A DNA stretch of 64,000 nt from Escallonia rubra. Its lineage: Eukaryota > Streptophyta > Magnoliopsida > Escalloniales > Escalloniaceae. Shown in pieces: positions 45,787-55,626 of this stretch (position 1 is its first letter; each line of letters opens with the position of its first letter). A program made the translations under genes and the position numbers. The notes beneath the pieces were generated by a model. The model saw only the letters and a list, made by a program, of their open reading frames with translations, was not told where the DNA came from and searched no databases. The DNA lies in NCBI GenBank assembly GCA_033065855.1, contig JAVXUO010001766.1:186001-250000 (forward strand), given 5' to 3'.

Positions 45787-47500
45787 CAAATCTACTCCAA
45801 CAAAATTAAGTCTTATTTAGTCCCACGTTTTATAGCCTGACAAGCAGCAAAATTAATTTGATTTCTACTTAGTTTCCCCCACATTGTGTACCTAAAATTT
45901 ACTTGAACCAAAATTAAGTTCTACAAAACCAGCTATGTGGATTGACTAACTATTCCAACTAAGTAAGCCGGCTACCCACGTGTAGCCCACCCTGATTTGA
46001 GTTGACTCAAGTAAACTAGCACCTAGTCATTGCATAGGTACGGCTTGGAGGGAGATCTTTCATATCTTTCGTTTTCTGCCTTGATTAAACTTGAATGTTT
46101 TTTAGGTAACAATGCAGTACATGCATCAAATAAGTTTAGCAGTTTATGGCTAATTCTAAATATAACAGCCTAGGGTTAGCCTTTTATGAGTTGGAGTGGT
46201 GGTAAGATTTACAGAGAGATTCAAAAGTCAGGTAAGAGCGTGAAAGGGGTTCAAGAATCAATTCTCTCTTTATAAGGGTTAAAATCAACTTATTGCAGTA
46301 AACTTTTGTTGTCCATCGGTACTGTTTTCGTATAACAGCACTAGCACCGTCGAATTCTTGAATTGATTTTCTAGGGCGCCCCGCATTCTTCCTATCTTTC
46401 CTTCATTTAGCTTAATAGCTAATCATTACAATGCCTTTAATCAAATTTTGTTCATGAAATATACCTTGTTTTAGTCACTGTACGACCAAGATTGTTTCTG
46501 CCTCTAGTTTTTCCACTAAGCCTCTCACGTGTCATATTGGGTGGTCCTTTTTCCTTTATCGATTTTTTGTGCCTTTTGAATTTCCACTCAAAAATTTCTT
46601 TCTACGATATCTCACTCATCTGATTTCTGATTGAGCTGACTTTTATTTCGTTGAAATCGTATTTTCATTCTCTTCAGTTTGAGTCTAGGATGACTATTTT
46701 TAGACTTCAGATGAATATTTGCAATATTTATCAAATTACTCTGTGGATGATATTTGTGTTCGAAAGTCACTTTTAATTATCGTGACTTATATGTGATACG
46801 CCGACTGCGATATTCGACATGGCGTAAATATGATTTATGATACTTAATAATAAGCAATTGTGTATGTGACACCCACAAGATTTGATAAATATATTTTGAT
46901 ATTCGATTTATTGGTTATGTAACCCTTTTTTGGGTCGATTTGTTATTCGTGTGTGAATCGATATTCGACTTATTGGTTATTTAACCTCTTTTTCGGTGGC
47001 TTTGATTATTCATTTGTGAAATTTGATTGAGTTATCTAAATTCCTATTTATTGGCTCTATTCGATAACTCTAAATTCGTATTCGTTTTTGGCCCTCTGTG
47101 TATAAGATCTCTTACTGGGCAATTCGTGCTCACCCCTTGTTTTTCGTTTCCTTCCTCTTCCAGGCCAAAAGTAGCATGAAGGGCGAGATATTAGTACAGC
47201 GGCGAGAATTGCTCTGGTATTTGATATTGAGAATAAAGCTTATGATTTCTTTAGACGAAATATTGGTTAGTTAATTTATTTTCCTTTGGATTCTGATAAT
47301 TAGTGTGAGAGATTGTAATAAAGTTTTGAAGTATTTTGGAGTTAAGTATTTGAAATTCAGACAATTATACTTTGCGGTATTTTAGATGCTCTACTCTACC
47401 ATTACGATTGCTACGTTTTGGATTGGATTGGGTTTTGGTTAAAGGACGTGTTCGGACCCTCGGGTTCGGGGCGTTAATGAATGCTCTGCTCTACCATTAC
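45787..47500. repeat. AT-rich repeat, possible solo LTR (reverse)
   Basis: No gene. In reverse from about 47478 it reads ttaacgccccgaacccgagg, and near 47130 it reads 'aggggtgagcacgaattgcccagtaagag', the same layout as the repeat at 13472. A 20-nt unit 'atgctctrctctaccattac' occurs at 47386 and 47481. Classification is tentative. Confidence 0.3.
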
Positions 47501-47501
47501 G

Positions 47502-47609
47502 CTTTGGTCGTTTTCTGCTAAACTTGTTTGATCCATGTACTGCATCGTATTTGATCCATGTACTGCATGGTCCTATATAATAACCACCTAATGCAGAAAA
47601 CGACCAAAG
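47502..47609. repeat. 17-bp perfect inverted repeat
   Basis: ctttggtcgttttctgc at 47502-47518 and its exact reverse complement at 47593-47609 enclose 74 nt that contain 'tttgatccatgtactgcat' twice. Possibly a tiny MITE relic. Confidence 0.75.
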
Positions 47610-47644
47610 CACCATCATTTATGATAGTTTAGGAGACATGCATA

Positions 47645-48725
47645 TAGCAGGTTGGGATAATTCCATTTTAATCCCCTAAACTTTCTCCGCTTTTTTATTT
47701 TAGTCCTTGTTGTTCAAAATCCTTGAAACGAGTACCTGTACTATATTCCGTTATCAATTTAGTCCTTATGTTTATTTTTTCTGTTAAATTAAGGGCTGAA
47801 TTTGTCATTTTACGGTATTGAACAAAATAGCATGGACCAACCACCCATTGCCGCTACAACCACCAACGCCCGTCGTCATTCGGCGCACCATTTCCCCCAA
47901 CAAACCTGCCCCAACATCATTGCCTCCATCCATCACCGCCATCGTCCTCCTAACCATCATCATTAACACCACCACCCATCACCCACAGCCCCCTCCCAAC
48001 ACCATCAACATCACACCGCCCATCACCCACAGCCTCCACGGCTCCACACTCGTTTCAACTACACCCACACATCCATAGCCTCTTCACCCATTTCAAACTA
48101 CACCTGTTTTTCCGATCATAATCTCTTTGATTGTCATTTGAATTCATTAAGCTGAAGTAGAGGACACATCTGAGACGAATTTGAGATGGATGTTGCCTTC
48201 AATTGATTGTCACATTTACTATCCGCCATCATTGACTGTAGCGGCTAATTTAGGTTACCATTTTGAGACGGATTGTGAGATGAGTGGTAGAGGACGGGGA
48301 ATCAGAGGATGAGAATGGGAATGAGGTGCACGAGTTTTTGAGGTTTGGGAAGGGATTTGTGATGAGGTTTCTCTGACTTGCTTTATTCACCGTTGGCATC
48401 AGCGGCGGCAACGGGTGGAGATGGTGGGTGGTCCTTCTGGTCTTGTATGATGAGGTGATAGTCTTCTTTTGAGGATTACACGAGTGTTGAGTATTGAAGA
48501 TGGTGAGCTTAGAGATTGGAGAGAGAGAGTTTTGGTGGTGCCATGGTGTGGGAAGCTGCTAGGACGAAAATGCCCCCAAGTTTTTAACAGAACTGTTAAT
48601 GGAGGGACTAAATTGATAACGGAATATAGTACAGGTACTCGTTTCAAGGATTTTGAACAACAGGGACTAAAATAATAAAGCGGAGAAAGTTCAGGGGACT
48701 AAAATGGAATTATCCGTAGCAGGTT
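47645..48725. mobile_element. Non-autonomous MULE-like element with 9-bp target duplication
   Basis: The element is 47654-48716 (1063 bp) between perfect 9-bp copies of tagcaggtt (47645-47653 and 48717-48725). The inverted ends are about 115 bp with few mismatches (gggataattccatttta / cggataattccatttta). The interior 47830-48450 is GC-richer with 'caccaccacccatcaccc'-like runs, possibly captured sequence. No transposase domain. Confidence 0.93.
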
Positions 48726-49495
48726 CGTAATAGTTAGCAGAACGAAGTTCCAAAGGAAAAAATGTAGGGAGTACATACAACCAGACTACCCACATGTTGC
48801 AACCTTATTGGATTAAGATTTGTTTTATAGGCTCGTACCTGTGTCCTGGAAAGTTGGAACAGAACACATGCATGCTTCGACATATGTCTTTGAACAAGGT
48901 CCATATTTTGTAGTAGGTCTTTGAACAAAGTACTGAATCCATACAGCATCTCTTCTTTGCTTTGCACGTATTCTCAATCCATTCGACATCCCATTCAACT
49001 TAGGAATAAACTGCAAGCTATAACCAGAACTTGGGATGCAGAGCTCCATTTCGCTATCAAATTCATCAAAGGAAGGTACCTCTTTTGCCAGTCTTAGAAG
49101 ACTTGCTTGCTGTAACCACCTACTGCCTGCGGAGAGAGAGAAACTGTAGAATACTTCAGAGGTAATCTCAACCTTGTACCAATCATCATTAAGGAAATTG
49201 AGAACACAATTATAGCTAAAACCCTTACATGGAAGAACCTGTGTCCAAATCTTGATTACGCATTCATTGTAAAAACAGTCTGAGAAACGTTATAACATTT
49301 CCTTACCTAAGAGAAACGTTATATGCTACATGCAGAAAACTATCAACACGACCAAGGTCCCTATCCCTAACCTGCTACATGCAGAAAACTTCAAAAGCAC
49401 TCTCAGAGATTAATAATCAATAACTGTGAGCTTAGTGAAACAGATTCCAACATCAAAGGCACGTCATAGAAGCAACTTCATGAGGCCTAGCTTGA
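48726..49495. other. Intergenic before U1-3
   Basis: No gene. 'gctacatgcagaaaact' occurs twice (about 49324 and 49374). The final approximately 80 nt are U1 upstream flank. Confidence 0.5.
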
Positions 49496-49544
49496 GTCCC
49501 ACATCAGAAAATAAGAAAGAGGGGTGATAGTTAGAGTATAACAT
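49496..49544 (+). promoter_or_regulatory. U1-3 promoter: USE and TATA box
   Basis: gtcccacatca at 49496-49506 matches the USE except for its last base. tataacat at 49537-49544 is 31 nt before +1. Confidence 0.8.
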
Positions 49545-49567
49545 GAAAGGGTACAAGACAAATAAAC

Positions 49568-49728
49568 GTACTTACCTGGACGGGGTCGATGGGTGATCAT
49601 GAAGGTCCATGGCCTAGGTTAGTGACCTCCATTGCACTTTGGAGGGGTGCTCGCCTAAGGTCTACCCAAGTGGTGGAGCCTATGTCATAATTTGTGGCAG
49701 TGGGGGCCTGCGTTCGCGCGGCCCCCTC
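49568..49728 (+). ncRNA. U1: U1 spliceosomal snRNA, copy 3
   Basis: U1 begins gtacttacctg, so +1 is G rather than A, but the splice-site-pairing ACTTACCTG is intact. Other differences are gggtcgat, gatcatgaaggtcc, cctatgtc and ttgtggcagtg. The stem-loops and Sm region remain. The length is 161 nt. Probably expressible; the differences could mark a variant snRNA. Confidence 0.88.
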
Positions 49729-49856
49729 CAATAGAATGTCAAGTTTTTGTGTTCCCATCTGAACCAACTTTGTGTTTGAGGGGCCATTGATAGAAAACTA
49801 ACTTTGCATTCTCAGACCCGATGTACTCTGTCCTTTCAAAACAGTTGCCCAAAAAT

Positions 49857-50140
49857 CAGGACCCCTCCCAAAGTAGGAATGACAACAGAAGAACTGCAAG
49901 GCTTTGAAGATTTAATAGAAGCCCAAACAACAATTGTAGAATTTCATTGTGGCTTTCAAGCGGGTGATTGCCTTGGTATTGCACCACTCCTAGGCAACAG
50001 CCAGTTAGCTCGGCTTTCAAATAGGTGACTGCCTCGGTATTTTGCACCACTCCTGTGCAACAGAAGATATCTGTAATGCTGAATATCTGGGAGCCCCCAA
50101 TTGAGGCAGCGGGGACCTGAGTTCGCACATCCACCTCCAA
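49857..50140 (+). repeat. Cluster repeat with U1 3'-end remnant, copy II
   Basis: Related to 3390-3716; it ends 'gcggggacctgagttcgcac'. It lies just downstream of U1-3, so it may be the relic of a second, older U1 in tandem. Confidence 0.6.
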
Positions 50141-50559
50141 AAGAGTTTAGCAGTTGACTTTAAACTACCACATTAACCAGTTAAGCAAAATATTAATGAT
50201 GGTCTACTTAGTTTGTCTACCAAGACGCTCACCAAGACGCCACAAGCTCACATTTTCAAGATGAGTCTAAAAACTACATAATAGCAAGTCATTTTTTTAG
50301 ATCGCAAATTACCAAACTTGAGAAAGCCAAACGAAAAGCAGGCACGCCGCAGGCTTGCGCAATGCGGGGAAGATGCAACCGAAGAAATCGGCCCCCCACA
50401 GACAAATATCAGTGGTGGGCTTGAAAAAGTGAGAAGAGATGCATTTATATTATGTACTTATTTCCCTGCATCAGTAGAACTATCAAAAGTAGGTGCAGAC
50501 ATTTGAGGAATAGCAGTGGGCTCCATCGAGTGGTTTAAAGTCGTTATCACCATAGGCAC

Positions 50560-50610
50560 ACATCTCTCAGCATTTGGCTAAGATCAAGCCTAGTCTCCTG
50601 TTCTGTTGAA
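50560..50610 (+). pseudogene. U2 5'-end fragment, copy II
   Basis: 'tttggctaagatcaagcctagtctcc' matches the U2 5' domain to the branch-pairing region, then diverges. Same location in the block as the copies at 4125 and 60181. Confidence 0.6.
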
Positions 50611-51012
50611 TGGATTGCAACTCATACTTCATAAATTGGTTTGGTAAGAGTATCAAGACTTGTATGGTGAAGAACGAATGTCAGCTAGATCGGTACCTGC
50701 GGAATCACTTATTGAATTTCCGAAACTACTGCTACTCCATAAACATCTCTAAAGCTTAAAAACCAAAGATCTCAAGCTCAGGAAACAATGATATAATGCC
50801 AGCTTTTGACTGATGTGCTTTCCCAATTGAAGCCGAACAACAATAGAAAACATGCTTATTGGCCGCATCATCAAACAGGTGGAAGCCTAAAGAAAAAACA
50901 GACCTAAATATCTTTCTTCAACCACAGACCACCATTAGCCACACAGGGTAACATAAACAAAACAAAAGATAATATGTGGCTCTCAAAACAATCAAGATAA
51001 AGATAAGCAGGC

Positions 51013-51757
51013 TCCATATGCTAGGAAGCACCGACACCTCATATAGGTTGAGGTATGGTGTCCGACGCCTACCGACACCTCAATACCTCACCAACACCTC
51101 CGGGCACGTGTCTGACACCTCTCAGCGGTATCTAAATTTATTTATTTATTTTTTAATCATCGGACACCTCTTGGATAAGTGTCCACGCGTATGGGGCCAA
51201 AATACAATATTTCAAACTTATTTCAGGGACAAATCTGGGATTTTTTAGAAATGAACTTTTAGGCCGAATCATAATCAGATTGACCCAGCAAAATGTACCT
51301 TCTTCTTTCTCTCTCATCTCTTTCTCTTTTCCTTCTTGTTATATAAAGCATGCAAGCTTGCCGGTCCAAATAGATAGGTCAACATCTCGACCTTATTTAC
51401 AGACCCATCTGACTATATAAAACCTCTCTTTCATGCCTTTGGTCCCGTGTCTCTTTTCCTTCTCTCTCATTCTCTCATTACTGTTGAGACTTTAGTTTTG
51501 GTACTATTGAGACATTCAACTACGTTCTTGTTACCAACCTTCTTTCTTGTTACTGTTGAGCATATTCATGTTATTAGCTTTCTTTCTCATCCGTTTTGAA
51601 CGAAATTCAGTTGCTCCAATTGATGTGTATATTTATTATATATATTTACATATATAAACATATAGCTAAAATAAAAATATGTTAAAAAAATTCAGCGGTG
51701 TCCAAAATCTGGTTATTGTCGGTGTCAGACTCGGTGTCCGTGCTACCTAGTCCATAT
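51013..51757. mobile_element. Non-autonomous inverted-repeat element (ctaggwagcacsgacacc ends)
   Basis: The body is about 51020-51750. The left end is ctaggaagcaccgacacc and the right end in reverse is ctaggtagcacggacacc. tccatat flanks both sides (51013-51019, 51751-51757). It replaced about 100 bp of the U2 flank that is present at 4590-4680 and 60640-60730. A related end appears at 62682. The 7-8 bp target suggests hAT, but the superfamily is not certain. Confidence 0.75.
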
Positions 51758-52237
51758 CGTGTAATTTTGAAGTATGGACTCTGATTTCTTGAAAGGGAAG
51801 CAGTAACTCCATGTTCATTTTATAGAAGAGCCTCCTTCCCATTCTTCTTCACCAAGTCTGGGATTTTCTACATCTATTGGGTGTTTGGTAGAGAGACAAT
51901 TTCTTTTGCTCTTTTCTTGGTAAATGTTTTTGAGACTCTCAGCCCTTTTCCCTTCTGAACGAGACAGTGGTTATTTAAGCGGACCCAGACACGAGGGATT
52001 AGCTTCATATAACAAAGTAGCGAACAGAGTAAACGAAAAGAATTGGACATAACCTTCACTCTTTATGACAAGGAGTAAGAAGTTGAGGTAAGAGATTACT
52101 GTATACTCAAAACCAAAGTTGTCATGCTTAAGAAATGAGAAAATATGCGTTTAATTTTAAAGCATCACAGTAAAAAAGCCAAGTGAAATTCAAAAGTGGT
52201 TGCAGTCGATTAAGAAGCACACTAGAATTGCTCTTTA

Positions 52238-52287
52238 ATCCCACATTGAGTGGAGAGGAGGGCATGCAGAGAGAGAGCGTATAAAAC
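52238..52287 (+). promoter_or_regulatory. U2-E promoter: USE and TATA box
   Basis: atcccacattg at 52238-52248 and tataaaac at 52280-52287, 31 nt apart. The sequence is virtually the same as the U2-C promoter. Confidence 0.88.
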
Positions 52288-52311
52288 GGGAAGCTGAACG
52301 CAATACAAATC

Positions 52312-52504
52312 ATACCTTTCTCGGCCTTTTGGCTAAGATCAAGTGTAGTATCTGTTCTTATCAGTTTAATATCTGATATGTGGGCCAATGGCTCACACGA
52401 TATTAAATTAATTTTTTGAGGGGAAGGTTCTTGGTAGCTTGCTACCGGTTCCTTGCGCGTCGCCTTGGTTTTGCACTATTGCCTTGGCCTGGCGCACCCC
52501 ACCC
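52312..52504 (+). ncRNA. U2: U2 spliceosomal snRNA, copy E
   Basis: Canonical throughout the 5' domain, Sm site and 3' ends. It differs from copy C only by ggttttgc for ggtgttgc in the last stem-loop region. The flank (gagtggagaggagggcatgcag) is almost the same as U2-C, so the two are recent duplicates. Likely functional. Confidence 0.95.
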
Positions 52505-53025
52505 AAATCTAGTCCTAACAAAATGTTATGCTCATTGATTAGCTCGCAAGCTCTCCATTCTAATAGGTGAAAAATTCCTTGCATCAAGACTACTAATCTG
52601 AGTTGCCCACAAAAACCAGTTATGTGGAGTGCTAACTAATCCAACAAAGTAAACAGACTCTCGACGAGTTGCCCACCCTAATCTGAGTTGCCCACCCTAA
52701 TCTGAGTTTTTTGTAGCTTTCAAGATCTACCCTACAATATGGGGTCAAAAGCCAAAATATATGATTTTAGCCCTTAAAAAAATACAACTGATTTTTGAAC
52801 CCCTTTCACGCGTCTTACCTGACTCGTGAATTTCTCTCTAAATCTTTCCACTACTCCAACTCTCAGAAGGCTAACCTACATAAGCTCTGCTAAATTTACT
52901 TGAACCATGTAATGCATCTTTGCCTTAAAAACATTCAAGTTTCATCAATCTACTAAGAAGTGTGAGCTTAGTGCAACAGATTCCAACGTCAAAGGAATGT
53001 CATAAAACTATGAGGCTTGGCATGA
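52505..53025. other. Intergenic between U2-E and U1-4
   Basis: No gene. A reversed match to 45900-46260 is visible ('cctgactcgtgaat', 'tctactaagaag'). The last approximately 60 nt are U1 upstream flank. Confidence 0.45.
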
Positions 53026-53075
53026 GTCCCACATCGGGAAAAGAAGAATGAGGGGTGATAGTCAGAGTATGAAAC
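53026..53075 (+). promoter_or_regulatory. U1-4 promoter: perfect USE and TATA-like box
   Basis: gtcccacatcg at 53026-53036 is an exact USE, and tatgaaac is at 53068-53075, 31 nt before +1. It drives a gene interrupted 50 nt downstream. Confidence 0.85.
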
Positions 53076-53148
53076 AGAAGGGTAAAACACAGGTAAATAT
53101 ACTTACCTGGACTGGGTCAATGGATGATCAGGAAGGCCCATGGCCTAG

Positions 53149-53770
53149 TGTCACGGGCTGCCCCTTGCACCCGCTCAGCACCGCGCCCATCCAACATGCG
53201 CCCTCACAAGCACAGCGCCCGCGCGCCCAATTGCAGTGCCCGTGCACGCCAAAAGCCAACCGTGAAGATCTGAAGATCCAGTCGTGCGTTTTTGCTCAAT
53301 TTTGGTGGAGATCACCCTTGTATATATTTAAGTTTCCCTGTAAATTTTCAAGTCATTCCGAGTTGTATTTCTCTAAAAAGGGACACTATGACTCCTCGCA
53401 CATAGTGACATCTACTACTGTCACTTAGGAAAATCCTCTTAGTGGTACTATAAGGGAGGTCATGTAGCTTTGCGCCAGACACCCTTAGCCGAGAGTCCCT
53501 TGCTTTGTTTTAGCTTGTCTGTCTAGCTAGATTGCACACTGTGGATGCAAACAAAGCCTTTTGAGTTGTAATGATGCTATTGAAGTAATAAGAATATTTG
53601 GGACCGTTTTGCCCTTGTGTTGAAATTTACTTCTTTGTGCACTGTTTTATACAATGTTGATGCACTGCTTGCTGTAGATTGTTGGGATTTGTTGGCGGAC
53701 TCTTCTTGCAAGAGGCAAGTCGAGTGCCACACACGGTTTCCTTTGTGCCATCAATTGCCACCGTGTGTCA
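53149..53770 (+). repeat. Copy 2 5' LTR
   Basis: 622 bp, tgtcacggg ... ccgtgtgtca. A TATA-like tatatattta near 53321 may be its promoter. The early GC-rich repeat is shorter than in the 3' LTR. Confidence 0.93.
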
Positions 53771-53772
53771 GG

Positions 53773-53786
53773 TGGTATCAGAGCCA
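53773..53786 (+). other. Copy 2 primer-binding site
   Basis: tggtatcagagcca, complementary to the 3' end of initiator tRNA-Met, two bases inside the 5' LTR. Confidence 0.9.
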
Positions 53787-53851
53787 CGGTTGCCCAAGGG
53801 ACCGTGGCTTCAGCTAAGAGAATAGTGTGGGATAGGTTGTTGAGAAAAACT

Positions 53852-55600
53852 ATGGCCAACACGAAAGAGAGAATCGATGATTTGGAAGCACAGATACAGA
53901 GCATGTTCAAGTGCGACCAGGATGCTCCAGGCATCCTGAAGCAATTCTCCCTTCGCCTTGACGCATTGGAAGTGAATCTTGAAGCCACTGATAATGCCCG
54001 ATATGCTGAGAACATGGATTGGGAGGGCAAGTTTCAGGAGCTTCAGGATCAAGTGGAGCACCATACACGGCATACTGAAGGTATAAACTGGGAGTCTAGA
54101 TTTCAAGAGCTTCAAGATTGAGTGGAGCTTCTTAGTCGTGCAGTGGTTAACACACCCGCAGGGGGTGCGGAGAACTCATCGAGGCCCCGAGTGCCAGAGC
54201 CCAAGAGTTACGGGGGAGCCCGTGACGCCAAGGAATTAGAAAACTTCCTTTTCGATATAGAACAATACTTTCGAGCCATCAAAGTAGACTCGGAAGCGAC
54301 GAAGGTGTCGATGGCTACCATGTACTTGGTTGGACATGCCAAGTTATGGTGGCGGAAGAAGTACGCAGAGATCGAAAATGGGTCTTGCGTCATAAACACA
54401 TGGGATATACTCAAACGAGAGCTAAAGAGCCAGTTTTTCCCAGAGAACACCGCATTCAACGCGAGGAAAGCGTTGTTGGAATGCAAGCACACTGGATCGG
54501 TCCGGGAATATTGCCAGGCATTTTCTGCCTTGATGTTGGACATCAACGACATGTCTGCAGTCGACAAACTCTTCTTCTTCATGGAAGGGTTAAAACCATG
54601 GGCTCGCACCGAGCTTAATAGACGTCGGGTGAACAACCTTAACGAAGCCATCATCGCTGCCGAGAGCCTTTCAGAGTACAACTCCGAACCACAGAGACCC
54701 CCTCAGAGAGGGAATCCAAGCAGGAGTAATGGTGGCAAGAAGCCAGGGGTTCAAGCACCAAACCAAAGTTGGGGCAATAAAAGCAGCTGGACGTCAAACT
54801 CTTCCACCCAACAGAAGAGTGGAGTTGGGTTCAAAGCCAAGCCTGACGCTAGCACCAGCGGAGAAGTGAAGAAACCTGCTTTCAGGGGTTGCTTCTAATG
54901 TCAAGGGCCGCACGTGATCGCTAACTGTCCACAATGACAAATGATGAATGCCTTCTTTGACAACATTGGGCAGGTTAAACGTGGGGAACAATCTGGCTCT
55001 CAATCAAGGCATCCACCAACAGAGGAACAAACAGACGCACAAGATTACGAAGAGGAAGATGCCGTCGGGGCATTTCCTCAATGGTGTAATGCTGTGACAA
55101 CGCAGGTTGGGAACCCCGAAGAGAGCTCGACTGGGGAAAAGCCTAAAGACATGCTGCCAAAGAAAAAGAGCGATGTACCAGGGAAAGGCTTGATGTATGT
55201 GGACATCAAGGTTAATGGGAAGGCCATCAGGGCCATGGTGGACACAAGAGCTACCCATAATTACATTTCAAGCACCGAAGTGGAAAGACTGGGTCTAACT
55301 CGAGAAAAAGGGTGCGGACGGGTGAAGGCTATCAACTCTGCCGCACAGCCAGTAGCGGGGATAGCGAGATCTGTTTTGATCAAGATTGGCCCATATGAAG
55401 GAAGGACCAACTTTTCAGTAGTCATCATGGACGACTTTAAGCTGATCCTTGGGTTGGAGTTTTTGCGTGACACGAAGACCACAGTGATGCCATGCACCAA
55501 CTCTCTGGCCATGCTTGGGAGTAAACCGTGTGTCATCCCGACTATATCTCCTAGGGCGGGAGAGCGTTCTATCTCAGCCCTCCAGTTGAAAAGGGATTAA
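53852..55600 (+). pseudogene. Copy 2 gag and protease region
   Basis: One frame starting at MANTKER (53852). Gag contains a coiled-coil-like start and the capsid-like segment (LWWRKKYAEI, about 54340). In-frame stops are TGA 54119-54121, TAA 54896-54898 inside the zinc knuckle (C-stop-CQGPH, where copy 1 has CFLCQGPH), and TGA 54935-54937. The aspartic protease motif reads DTRATH at 55241-55258 instead of DTG/DSG-AT. A one-base loss in an A run near 55590 shifts frame before pol. Confidence 0.9.
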
Positions 55601-55626
55601 AACGGGACGAAACAACCTACCTTGCC

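Noticed and set aside
47818..48078. 86-codon Pro/Thr-rich frame
   Set aside because: Within the non-autonomous MULE interior, low complexity, no recognised domain.
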